Assembly: GCF_001619875.1 (NCBI RefSeq) | Contig: NZ_LRFC01000034.1 | Coordinates: forward strand, 1 to 64,000 | DNA length: 64,000 bases | Reading direction: 5' to 3' | DNA from: Fictibacillus phosphorivorans | Lineage (GTDB): Bacteria > Bacillota > Bacilli > Bacillales > Fictibacillaceae | Shown here: positions 40,424-48,123 of the stretch, one piece after another | Numbering within the stretch: the stretch's first letter is position 1 | Layout: the number at the start of each line of letters is the position of its first letter | Translations under genes and position numbers: made by a program | The notes under the pieces: model-generated | Seen by the model: only the letters and a program-made list of their open reading frames with translations | Databases searched by the model: none | What the model was told of the DNA's origin: nothing

Positions 40424-40461
40424 AGCCCTGCAAGATGAATTGTCATCAGGCAGGGCTTTTG
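40424..40461 (+). terminator. Terminator after swrC
   Basis: AGCCCTGC (40424-40431) pairs with GCAGGGCT (40450-40457), 18-nt loop, then TTTGTTTG. Confidence 0.8.
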
Positions 40462-40494
40462 TTTGTGTGTGTTCCAGAGTTCATCTTTTGTACC

Positions 40495-40605
40495 CTAACT
40501 GCTTCCGCACCCACTTCCGCAACTGCTTCCACAGCTGCTATCACTTCCGCTGCTACAGCTGCTGTCATGACCGCCGTTATCATCACGATGATTGCCGTAT
40601 CCACT
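40495..40605 (-). pseudogene. Orphaned Cys/Gly/Ser-rich 3' extension
   Basis: In frame with the gene ending at 40606: 36 sense codons and a TAG, with Gly, Ser, Asp, His and six Cys making up most residues. The composition is that of the low-complexity tails of this protein class and unlike random minus-strand sequence. Either a recent nonsense change, a sequencing error, or stop read-through explains it. Confidence 0.6.
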
Positions 40606-41457
40606 TCAGCACGCAGTCGTATTTCCAGAGTAATAGCTGGATGCTGGATTTAATTTTCCCATGTACATCTCAAATTGTTCTGAATGGTAATAAGAATAAT
40701 AAAGCATTGCTCCTGCTAGTATAGGTACACTATCAATGGAATGAGGGGATACTTTTAATCCTTTGTAGGGATCGTTTTCTTTAGAGAGGCGATTAATATC
40801 TTCTTTAATATTCGTCAAGAGTGCATGAATCGCATCCTGATCTGCGTTTTCTCTAAAATATCTTTTTCCTAGCTCTTCAACAGATAATGTATGTAGTTCA
40901 TGTAAAAGGCCATGGTGAAGAGGATTTTGGAAAAAAGTTCCCCAAGCGATAGGAGTAAAATCAGTAAACGTAAAAAGTTTAGCGTACAGAAGGTCAAACC
41001 ATGCTCTTCCGTACGGATCTGGTTCCACCACATCATTAGGAGCATGATGAATGTGCTCTTTGCAAAGTTCAGACGAAAACTTTTCGTATTCCTTTGTATA
41101 CATCAACATCTCGTGCCAGATATCATCGACTTTTTTACCGAACATCGGTACATTATTTAAAAGCGAGCACATGATAAAAAACCGTTGAAGTTCGTAAAAT
41201 ATGGCTTCAAAATAAGCTTCTGTAGCCTTTGGGTGTTCAGCTAGATATCTGCGCTTCATTTTTTCTTTAAACTCATACGGAAGAGCTCTCTCCATTTTTC
41301 CTACTGTTTCATCTAATGATAAGTTATCTCGAATTCCCAGTTGAGGCGGAAGCACCGTCTTTTCCGCAACCTTTTGGTAGTTCGGTTTTGTTGTGTATTT
41401 CAGCACAAGTGGAGCAATTACGACAATCGCTATAAATAATATAAGCAGTTCAAACAT
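40606..41457 (-). CDS. Glycine-rich-domain (GRDP-like) protein, tail cut by TGA
   Basis: 283 residues. N-terminal membrane anchor (LLILFIAIVVIAPLVL), then a domain with KVDDIWHEMLMYTKEYEKF, the WH-L-x-T-x-Y-x-x-F pattern of glycine-rich-domain proteins, and CKEHIHHAPND. It ends SYYSGNTTAC then TGA. After the TGA the same frame runs 36 more codons to TAG at 40495, reading SGYGNHRDDNGGHDS then a Ser/Cys/Gly-rich tail ending CGSSCGSGCGSS. Such tails are usual in related proteins, so the TGA probably truncates an intact gene. Function unknown. Confidence 0.75.
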   Translation of the reverse strand: MFELLILFIAIVVIAPLVLKYTTKPNYQKVAEKTVLPPQLGIRDNLSLDETVGKMERALPYEFKEKMKRRYLAEHPKATEAYFEAIFYELQRFFIMCSLLNNVPMFGKKVDDIWHEMLMYTKEYEKFSSELCKEHIHHAPNDVVEPDPYGRAWFDLLYAKLFTFTDFTPIAWGTFFQNPLHHGLLHELHTLSVEELGKRYFRENADQDAIHALLTNIKEDINRLSKENDPYKGLKVSPHSIDSVPILAGAMLYYSYYHSEQFEMYMGKLNPASSYYSGNTTAC

Positions 41458-41562
41458 CGTTGGCGCCTCCTTTACCTTCTCCTACCAAACAGCTATATTC
41501 TTAATCTCACTTTTCATGATAATATAAGTTGTAATAATTGTAAAAAAGTGGGTGGATTTAAT

Positions 41563-42063
41563 ATGACGATCATCTTGTTAGCTGGAATTGTTTTTACCAT
41601 CATACTGCTTACGAAACAAAGAGAGTTTGCTTCTGTGAGTTTTGTAACGAACATTAGCGGTAAATTTCAAAGAAGCACCTTAAGCAATAATTATTGGATA
41701 GCCGGTGGATTCTTATTCTCTGCAAACGCAGCTCTCTTTGCTCTTGCATTTGTTATTCTGTTTTTCTTGCCATATGGTTCAACTTTTGGGTTGCTGCTGT
41801 GCATACCATTAAGCTTAATCACATGGCTTGTTTTTAATGAAATGTGGAATGGGTCGTTTAAAGATAAGGTGAAGATGGTATGTATCGGAAATTCGTTCTT
41901 TCTCTTCTTCATTGGATGGATGACTTGGTATTATTTGAACCTTGAGCCAGCCTATCCAGGAGACGACATGTTCATGGCGTGGATTGGATTCATTTTTGGA
42001 ATTATTTTTACGACAGGGGCAATGGGAGTAAGTATGTTTGTTATTTTAAGAAAAAATAGGTGA
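41563..42063 (+). CDS. Unidentified membrane protein
   Basis: 166 residues from ATG 41563 (GTGGGTGG upstream; GTG 41548 gives five more). About five hydrophobic spans: an N-terminal one, two from YWIAGGFLFSANAALF onwards, one at CIGNSFFLFFIGWMTWYYL and a C-terminal one. No domain recognised. Divergent from the GRDP-like gene, with a terminator after it. Confidence 0.7.
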   Translation: MTIILLAGIVFTIILLTKQREFASVSFVTNISGKFQRSTLSNNYWIAGGFLFSANAALFALAFVILFFLPYGSTFGLLLCIPLSLITWLVFNEMWNGSFKDKVKMVCIGNSFFLFFIGWMTWYYLNLEPAYPGDDMFMAWIGFIFGIIFTTGAMGVSMFVILRKNR

Positions 42064-42082
42064 ATATAAATGAAAAATGAAG

Positions 42083-42112
42083 CGGTTCTGATCAACAGCA
42101 CCGTTTTTTTTA
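42083..42112 (+). terminator. Terminator after the unidentified membrane protein
   Basis: CGGT-CTG/CAG-ACCG stem with a T/C mismatch, then eight T. Confidence 0.75.
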
Positions 42113-42192
42113 TGTTATTCTGCGCCTTTTTCTTAGTTTGTGGGTATAAGTAGGCGTGAATCTAGCTGTGGAGGGTGTAGCTTGTTTGTATT

Positions 42193-42304
42193 TGAGCGAA
42201 AGTCGAGCTTAACTGAGCGAAACGAGAGCTAACTGAGCGAAACGGATACTTAACTGAGCGAAACGAGAGCTTAACTGAGCGAAACAAGTCCCTAACTGAG
42301 CGAA
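42193..42304 (-). repeat. Array of six TTTCGCTCA units (read on minus), ~21-bp period
   Basis: On the plus strand TGAGCGAA starts at 42193, 42214, 42234, 42255, 42276 and 42297: steps 21, 20, 21, 21, 21. The keyword is extended in places to TAACTGAGCGAAACGAGAGC. It is the reverse complement of the 491-585 keyword. It fills the space between two converging genes and their terminators. Confidence 0.88.
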
Positions 42305-42342
42305 CGTGTAATCGAAAAAAGAACACGTACCGTAAAAACGAA

Positions 42343-42375
42343 CAAAAAGAAAAGACTAGCCATCAGCCAGTCTTT
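42343..42375 (-). terminator. Terminator of the ABC importer operon
   Basis: On the minus strand AGACTGGC-TGAT-GGCTAGTCT forms a stem followed by TTTTCTTTTT. Confidence 0.8.
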
Positions 42376-42378
42376 CGC

Positions 42379-43311
42379 TTAAATATAGCTTACTTGTTTT
42401 TTAGTATTTTCAATCTCAAAATCTTTAATATTGATCATATTCGCAGATACATAATGCTCGTTCCCGACGTGGACCAACTGAGGTGGATAGAGCGGCTTAT
42501 CAGGCAAGACGATCGGCTCGCGATATGGATTGCGCCGTTCTGGGTCTGGAACGGGTATGGAAGACAACAGTGACTTTGTATAAGGGTGTATCGGGTTGCG
42601 ATACAACTCTTCTTTTGGAGCTAATTCTATTAAATGCCCTAGATACATAACTGCAACACGGTCACTCATGTAATGAACAACGCTTAAGTCATGCGAGATA
42701 AATAGACATGTTAGATTCAGTTCGGCCTGCAGATCTTTTAATAGATTCAAAACTTGAGCTTGAACGGAAACATCGAGTGCCGAAACGGGTTCATCTGCTA
42801 TTACAAACTTTGGTTCTAAAATCAACGCACGCGCAATCCCAATCCTTTGGCGCTGACCACCGGAAAACTCGTGAATCTTTCTTTGATAAGAGTTCCGAGG
42901 CAGTCCTACTTTCTCAAGCATACTCAGTGCTTTATCCATCCGCTCTTTTTTTGTCCCTATTTTTTGAATATATAATGGTTCTTCAAGAATTTCTCCAACA
43001 GTTAAACGCGGACTTAAAGATTCATATGGATTTTGAAATATCATTTGAATTTCTCTTCTGTATGGTCTGAGCTTTCTGTCATTTAAATTCGTTATTTCTT
43101 TACCATCAAACCAGATCTGTCCGTGTTCTGGTTTATATAAACGCATGATGGTACGTCCAAGCGTTGTTTTTCCTGATCCTGATTCCCCAACGACGCCAAG
43201 CGTTTCTCCGCGATGAATGTTTAGTGAGACACCATCAACTGCTTTATGAACGCTAGTGCTGTCGGAAAAATATTTTGATAAATTCTGAGCTCTTACAAGT
43301 AGATTATCCAA
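42379..43311 (-). CDS. Oligopeptide/dipeptide-type ABC ATPase (OppF-like)
   Basis: About 310 residues, TTG start at 43311 (GGAAGGTGG upstream; TTG 43317 also possible). Walker A GESGSGKTT, signature FSGGQRQR, Walker B FVIADEPVSALD. The C-terminal oligopeptide-transporter extension (IHPYTKSLLSSIPVPDP) is present, so it is a full OppF/DppF-type subunit. Last gene of the four-gene operon, overlapping the previous one. Confidence 0.92.
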   Translation of the reverse strand: MDNLLVRAQNLSKYFSDSTSVHKAVDGVSLNIHRGETLGVVGESGSGKTTLGRTIMRLYKPEHGQIWFDGKEITNLNDRKLRPYRREIQMIFQNPYESLSPRLTVGEILEEPLYIQKIGTKKERMDKALSMLEKVGLPRNSYQRKIHEFSGGQRQRIGIARALILEPKFVIADEPVSALDVSVQAQVLNLLKDLQAELNLTCLFISHDLSVVHYMSDRVAVMYLGHLIELAPKEELYRNPIHPYTKSLLSSIPVPDPERRNPYREPIVLPDKPLYPPQLVHVGNEHYVSANMINIKDFEIENTKKQVSYI

Positions 43312-44287
43312 TTGCAACCACCTTCCTTTCTACATCATAAAACCGGACATAATGCATCGGTTCTACTTCAACTAATGAAGAGGGTGCATCAAAAGAACTG
43401 CTATCATACGTATACGTTGCAGGGGCGAATTTTTTTCCGTTATAGCTCGTATCTTCAAATGTATAATCTTGAATACTCTTCAATCGTTCCTGTCCGTTCT
43501 CGGGATTAGGGATGCTTCCGATCAAAGCTTTTGTATAAGGGTGTACGGGATTTTTAAAGATCGTATATACATCTGCCGACTCTACTATATGACCGCCTAA
43601 CATTACATATACCCAGTCAGCATATTCCGCAACTACACCAAAATCGTGGGTGATCAGCAGAACAGAGGCATTTAAATCAGTTTTATAATAATCGATTAAA
43701 TCGAGTACCTGTCTCTGAATGGTAACATCCAGGGCAGTAGTCGGTTCGTCAGCGATAAGAAGTTTTGGTTTGCATGAAATAGCCATCGCGATCAAGATAC
43801 GCTGTTTCATCCCGCCAGAAAGCTGATCAGGGTATTGGTTATAAACTTGTGCTGGATTTTTAAAACCGACCTGTTCCAGCAATTGAAGTGCCTCAGTTTT
43901 AAGTTCTTCTTTTGGAACTAACTTATGATATTTAAGTCCTTCTGTAATCTGTACCCCAACTTTCATGCTAGGATTTAGAGACGCTATGGCGTCCTGAAAT
44001 ATCATGGAGATCTCATTGCCTCTGATTTCAAGCATCTCTTTTTCAGGCATCTTGAGAAGTTCTTTTCCATTAAAGGTGATAGAGCCCTTCTCTACCTGGC
44101 CATTTGAAGGGAGGAGCTGCAGGACGGAAAGAGAAGTTATACTTTTTCCTGAACCCGATTCACCGATTAGAGCCACTGTCTGTCCTACTTCAATTTGAAG
44201 ACTTACATCATTAACAGCTGTGGTCTTTTGCTTACTTTTATTAAAAGAAACTCTTAAATTCTTAATCTGTAAAATATGCTGATCCAT
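43304..44287 (-). CDS. Oligopeptide/dipeptide-type ABC ATPase (OppD-like)
   Basis: About 327 residues from ATG 44287 (GAGGTGA 7 bp before; another ATG at 44293 is too close). Walker A GESGSGKS, signature LSGGMKQR, Walker B LLIADEPTTALD, and the OppD-type C-terminal VHPYTKALIGSIPNP. The usual four-Cys iron-sulfur motif of many OppD/F proteins is absent from the tail. Pairs with the OppF-like subunit. Confidence 0.92.
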   Translation of the reverse strand: MDQHILQIKNLRVSFNKSKQKTTAVNDVSLQIEVGQTVALIGESGSGKSITSLSVLQLLPSNGQVEKGSITFNGKELLKMPEKEMLEIRGNEISMIFQDAIASLNPSMKVGVQITEGLKYHKLVPKEELKTEALQLLEQVGFKNPAQVYNQYPDQLSGGMKQRILIAMAISCKPKLLIADEPTTALDVTIQRQVLDLIDYYKTDLNASVLLITHDFGVVAEYADWVYVMLGGHIVESADVYTIFKNPVHPYTKALIGSIPNPENGQERLKSIQDYTFEDTSYNGKKFAPATYTYDSSSFDAPSSLVEVEPMHYVRFYDVERKVVAIG

Positions 44288-44303
44288 AATCATTCACCTC
44301 ACT

Positions 44304-45239
44304 TTATGACTTGTGTGTTTCTAGACAGTTCTGGATTCCTTGTATGATTAAATTTAATGCAAAAATTAACAAAGCAAAGAAAGTTAGAGGAGTTAGAATT
44401 GCCCAAGGAGCAGCTTTTATTTTTGCAAAATTCATTCCAATAATACCCGCCCACTCACCTGCTAATGGAATGGCTACTGGCATAGGAGAGAAAATATCTC
44501 CCAAAACGACGATCGCCGAACCTCCAATAAATATGGCAAGAACACCGAGGTGGGCCATAAGGATTAATGTCTGTACGACTTGCTGAGCAAATAAGAGTAC
44601 TAGTTTTGTGGAAAGTTCAGGCAATACGTGTTTGTGATACACATAAACTTTCTTTGAGCCTAATGCGAATGTGTTTGTAATGTAATCTTTGTTTAAAATG
44701 GCTCTAATTTCACGTGAGAATGTAGAGATTAAAGGTGGTACACCGACACCAATTAAAATGAGGCACTGAAGCATGATTAGTTTAATCGTACTCATTGGCT
44801 CCATTGACTGCTTCATTATTAATGAATTCATTAAGATATAGGCTAAAATAGCAGTTGGGAGATAAAGTGTTGCTTGAACAATATCGTTTAAGAACGAAAA
44901 GCTGGATCTAGGATTGAGCAGAGTGATGCCTACAGAAAACAGAATTCTAAACAAAGCGATTCCCAGTGCGATCAGAATGGTATACTTTGCTCCATCGATT
45001 GCCTGATAAAAAATATGCTTCCCAAACATATCCGACCCTAAAGGGGGAACTTGTGAGGGAGAATAGGGAGGAGCATCTATTATTCTTCCTTCATCGTCAT
45101 ATAAAAAATCCTGAAGTTTAAGTGATTCTGTCTTATCAACATCCAGCAAGCTGGGCCAATAAAAACTAAAAACCAGTAAGCCAGTAATAAAAAGAAACCC
45201 TATTATAGCCTGAGGCTGCTTTAATAGTTTGATAATCAT
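44304..45239 (-). CDS. ABC transporter permease (DppC/OppC-like)
   Basis: 311 residues, about six spans. N-terminal TM, then an extracytoplasmic part ending PPLGSDMFGKHIFYQAIDGAKYT, the clear counterpart of the OppC HPLGTDxxGRD...GAR region. The EAA loop region is diverged. The start overlaps the previous permease by 4 bp (ATGA). Substrate unknown. Confidence 0.85.
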   Translation of the reverse strand: MIIKLLKQPQAIIGFLFITGLLVFSFYWPSLLDVDKTESLKLQDFLYDDEGRIIDAPPYSPSQVPPLGSDMFGKHIFYQAIDGAKYTILIALGIALFRILFSVGITLLNPRSSFSFLNDIVQATLYLPTAILAYILMNSLIMKQSMEPMSTIKLIMLQCLILIGVGVPPLISTFSREIRAILNKDYITNTFALGSKKVYVYHKHVLPELSTKLVLLFAQQVVQTLILMAHLGVLAIFIGGSAIVVLGDIFSPMPVAIPLAGEWAGIIGMNFAKIKAAPWAILTPLTFFALLIFALNLIIQGIQNCLETHKS

Positions 45240-46057
45240 GCGGCTTCCTCCTCTTCTTGTTTATTTAGCTTGATGGTATTGCTTTCCGCAATTTCAAATA
45301 GAAGAGAGAAAGGGATTGCGATCATGAGTGCGGTTACCATAAAGGCCACACCCTTCGTATTCAGTAACACATTCATAATTCCATTCAAATTAAACACATA
45401 TTCTACAATAAAGAGATTAGAAAGCATAAATACAAAAATTGTTTTGTAATACTGGACAAGACTCGTAAGGATGTTTCTAAAAACGTGTACGATTGTAATG
45501 TAAAAACGGCTAAGACCCATCGCTCTCCCTACTGTTACGTAAGGTTTATGCTGTTCATCCTTCATCAGCAGCAAAGCGATCTTAAACAACTGAATCGCAG
45601 GCAATATGGAAAGAGTAAGGATAGGCAAGAGATAGATTGGATTGTTATAAACGTTTGAAATATTAGCTACTAGAACTCCAGTAGATTGATAAATGTAAAT
45701 AACGGTAAACTGCAGGACGACTACAATAAATAGATCAGGCAGTGATTCCAAGAATGTTAATAAGCCATATGTAACGCGTTGAAGGAATCTTGGCAGAAGT
45801 GTTGTAAGAAAAGTAAGAATTAGGGCGACCGCTAAGCCAGTAAATAAAGCAGCGAAGAAAATAGTCATGGAATATTGATATTTTTCAAATACGTCAGGAA
45901 AAAGCGGGTATTTAAGGTTTTTAATTGAGTATTCCCAAACGTTTTGTTCAACCTGAGTATTGGTTCCAAATAAAAGAGCGGGCAGTATGCTAATTATTAA
46001 GATCCCAATTATAATAGACCTAAGTCTTTTTAAATAACTCCCCAATGAAAAATTCAT
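45236..46057 (-). CDS. ABC transporter permease (DppB/OppB-like, divergent)
   Basis: 273 residues from ATG 46057 (TTGAGG upstream). Six predicted spans; the central FLESLPDLFIVVVLQFTVIYI and PAIQLFKIALLLMKDEQHKPYVTVGRAMGL segments match the OppB/DppB permease fold, with the last as EAA loop. First gene of the operon. No substrate-binding lipoprotein gene adjoins it. Confidence 0.82.
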   Translation of the reverse strand: MNFSLGSYLKRLRSIIIGILIISILPALLFGTNTQVEQNVWEYSIKNLKYPLFPDVFEKYQYSMTIFFAALFTGLAVALILTFLTTLLPRFLQRVTYGLLTFLESLPDLFIVVVLQFTVIYIYQSTGVLVANISNVYNNPIYLLPILTLSILPAIQLFKIALLLMKDEQHKPYVTVGRAMGLSRFYITIVHVFRNILTSLVQYYKTIFVFMLSNLFIVEYVFNLNGIMNVLLNTKGVAFMVTALMIAIPFSLLFEIAESNTIKLNKQEEEEAA

Positions 46058-46180
46058 AATGTACCTCAATTCTTAAAGGATGTTTGAAATAATTGCAAAC
46101 TAATTGACATTTATTTGAAATAACTCCTCCTAAAAAACATCTTTATTTAATTTGACGGATAACCCACCTTAAATTCTTCA

Positions 46181-46209
46181 AAAAAAATACTGGATCTGAT
46201 CCAGTATTT
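46181..46209 (-). terminator. Terminator after the CPBP protease gene
   Basis: Perfect AATACTGGATC/GATCCAGTATT palindrome followed on the minus strand by eight T, 10 bp past the stop. Confidence 0.9.
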
Positions 46210-46216
46210 GCAAAAT

Positions 46217-47017
46217 TTATGAAATTAGCTTAATTAACGGCAGCAAGGCTAGTTGTGTTGCCACATGCAGCATCATATGCGCGATCATCGCATATTCCAG
46301 ACCTTTCTTCCAAAAAAGATATCCAAAGAAAACAGCGAGTACACCATTTAAGATGAAAGCACGGGTTATGATTATGTTATTGAGCTCTCCAAATAAAGCC
46401 TCTGTAGCTGGAAGGTGTCCTGCTGAAAAAAGAAGGGCTGCTACTATAATTCCAATCCAGTAAAAAAAGGTAGGAATGGTTTCTCTAGATTTTTTAAATA
46501 GGATGGCCAGTAGCCATACAATAAGGGTCATTAAGAAGAGTCGCATCAGAACTTCTTCAACAATACCTCCATACAATACTCCTGCAAGTGTGGCTTTCCA
46601 CCATACGGCACCTTCACCATTTCCAAGCTTTGGCATGTGAGGTTGAAATAGAAAAAGGTCAGTTATCACCAAAAATAGAGATCCACTTGCACCTCCTATA
46701 AGAGCGAGTTTTAAAGCAGACTTGTTGATAACAGGTTTCTTTTTCTCAATAAGCCATGAGTGCAAAAGGGGCAGTGCCAGATCAGTACGTTCTGTTAGTT
46801 TTAGACCGATCCAGCTTAAAATAAAACTTAAAAATCCGATTTGTAGAGCAGCTACGCTAATCATAACTGGCATTGGAAAAGGAATGGTGTCTATTATTTT
46901 TGCATATTCAGCAGCTGTTAGTGCATTTTTTAGCGATTCCAGCTGAAAAGGAACTACAAAAGCTCCTGCAAGTAAACCCAATAAACCGAGAAATAAGGCA
47001 ATTTTAAAATGCTTCAT
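46217..47017 (-). CDS. CPBP family intramembrane metalloprotease
   Basis: 266 residues from ATG 47017 (GGAGG 9 bp upstream; ATG 47026 touches it). Multi-pass membrane protein with CPBP (Abi/CAAX-like) motifs: GGIVEEVLMRLFLM (EExxxR), FSAGHLPA and MIAHMMLHVA. These carry the Glu and His residues of the active site. In bacteria such proteins act in peptide maturation or bacteriocin immunity; no bacteriocin gene is visible nearby. Confidence 0.88.
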   Translation of the reverse strand: MKHFKIALFLGLLGLLAGAFVVPFQLESLKNALTAAEYAKIIDTIPFPMPVMISVAALQIGFLSFILSWIGLKLTERTDLALPLLHSWLIEKKKPVINKSALKLALIGGASGSLFLVITDLFLFQPHMPKLGNGEGAVWWKATLAGVLYGGIVEEVLMRLFLMTLIVWLLAILFKKSRETIPTFFYWIGIIVAALLFSAGHLPATEALFGELNNIIITRAFILNGVLAVFFGYLFWKKGLEYAMIAHMMLHVATQLALLPLIKLIS

Positions 47018-47093
47018 CTGTTGCATCCTCCATATTTGCTACTGTCTTTCTTTTTTAAGCTTGAAAAAAGACAGGATAATGAGATCCCATCTT

Positions 47094-47300
47094 TTACAAA
47101 CCTCCGCTGCCTCCAGAATGGTGATTTTGCTGTGAAGCGTTCCAGGCAGCCGCATTATTAATCTTGTTATTTTCGCTCAGATTCTGCTCTGCTTCATAGT
47201 TCAGGTTATATCTTTTGTAGCGCTGTTTCGTTCTCCAATGAACAAAAGCGGCTATAAAAAGAACAGCTCCAATGGGAGCGAAAAGATAAAGCCAAATCAT
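47094..47300 (-). CDS. Small single-span membrane protein
   Basis: 68 residues from ATG 47300, 7-8 bp after GGAGG. One N-terminal span (WLYLFAPIGAVLFIAAFVHW) then a basic, Asn/Gln-rich soluble tail ending HHSGGSGGL. No family recognised. Lies between the CPBP and GNAT genes on the same strand. Confidence 0.72.
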   Translation of the reverse strand: MIWLYLFAPIGAVLFIAAFVHWRTKQRYKRYNLNYEAEQNLSENNKINNAAAWNASQQNHHSGGSGGL

Positions 47301-47357
47301 AAACAATACCTCCTGAAAAAAGTTTAAAGTACTGTTGTAATCGTATGAAGGTAAAAG

Positions 47358-47849
47358 CTAGATATGCTTATAAAGCAACAAATCATCTACAAACTGACCA
47401 TTCAAATAAAATTCTCCAACAAGTCGTCCTTGCTCCAAATAGCCGCATTTTTTGTAAAAGCGTATGGCCTTTTCATTCGTTGATAACACCCGCAGCGACA
47501 GCTTTGATTTACCCTTATCTTTTGCTGATTTTTCAACAGCCAGCATAAGCTCTGTTCCAATGTTCTGTCCATGAAAATCAGGATGAACGGCCATCGCAAC
47601 ATCTGCTACATGCAGGTTAGACGGGATGGGAAATACATCTTTATAAAAGATATAACCGCACACTTTTCCGTTGCAGCGTGCAACAATTTGACTGCCTGCA
47701 GGGAACTGCCGCCCGTAATCCTGAGGTGAATCCCATCGGATATCTGGAGCAGGTGTTGTCTGTTCATTCCAAACAAGATGATCGATTTCAACTAGGCCCG
47801 CGTAATCATCTGGGGTTGATAGCGAAATTTCTAACGTGGTTTTTTCCAT
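47358..47849 (-). CDS. GNAT N-acetyltransferase
   Basis: 163 residues with the GNAT core: VADVAMAVHPDFHGQNIGTELMLAVEKSAKDKG (motif A, about 83-115; Q-N-I-G-T in the acetyl-CoA loop) and NEKAIRFYKKCGYLEQGRL (motif B). Substrate unknown. AAGGAGA precedes the ATG. Confidence 0.9.
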   Translation of the reverse strand: MEKTTLEISLSTPDDYAGLVEIDHLVWNEQTTPAPDIRWDSPQDYGRQFPAGSQIVARCNGKVCGYIFYKDVFPIPSNLHVADVAMAVHPDFHGQNIGTELMLAVEKSAKDKGKSKLSLRVLSTNEKAIRFYKKCGYLEQGRLVGEFYLNGQFVDDLLLYKHI

Positions 47850-47900
47850 CGTACACTCTCCTTAAATAGAAAGTTCCCTATTGTGAGGCGAAAATCCTTT

Positions 47901-47930
47901 TAGGGGTCTGTCCCCGGGACAGACCCCCTA
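47901..47930. repeat. Short perfect palindrome GGGTCTGTCCC-type
   Basis: TAGGGGTCTGTCCC/GGGACAGACCCCCTA with CG at the centre. A short GC-rich palindrome of this sequence is common between genes in Bacillaceae. On the plus strand no T tract follows. Confidence 0.75.
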
Positions 47931-47972
47931 CAATTTAGACACAATTTTAACACATACTGGCATATTCCTTCT

Positions 47973-48001
47973 TTGCAATTTAAGACACGTATTACTATAA
48001 T
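47973..48001 (+). promoter_or_regulatory. Promoter upstream of dgkB
   Basis: TTGCAA (47973-47978), 17-bp spacer, TATAAT (47996-48001). Predicted start about 48008, just before a terminator-like hairpin. Confidence 0.8.
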
Positions 48002-48019
48002 ATAAGAGGAATCGGGAGA

Positions 48020-48046
48020 AGCAGTCCAAGTACGGGCTGTTTTTTG
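48020..48046 (+). terminator. Terminator-like hairpin in the dgkB leader
   Basis: AGCAGTCC (48020-48027) pairs with GGGCTGTT (48034-48041), with loop AAGTAC and a T tract to 48045. It lies ~10 nt after the predicted start and ~78 nt before dgkB, so it could act as an attenuator or end a very short transcript. Confidence 0.65.
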
Positions 48047-48123
48047 TGGTTATACAGAAAATGAATTTAGGTTAAAACGTTTAAGAGAAGTCTTAGAGAA
48101 GTCAAATAACGAAGGTGAAAGAT

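Noticed and set aside
40606-40608. TGA as selenocysteine codon
   Set aside because: No SECIS-like hairpin stands out, and the downstream tail is low complexity rather than a redox domain.
40417-40724. Two plus-strand open frames rich in Ala/Thr/Ser or Cys/Tyr
   Set aside because: They are the complement of the Gly/Ser/Cys-coding tail on the minus strand and overlap the swrC terminator.
46070-46130. 13-codon leader peptide before the ABC operon (minus strand)
   Set aside because: AGGAGG is ~15 bp from the ATG, too far, and the sequence shows no attenuator.
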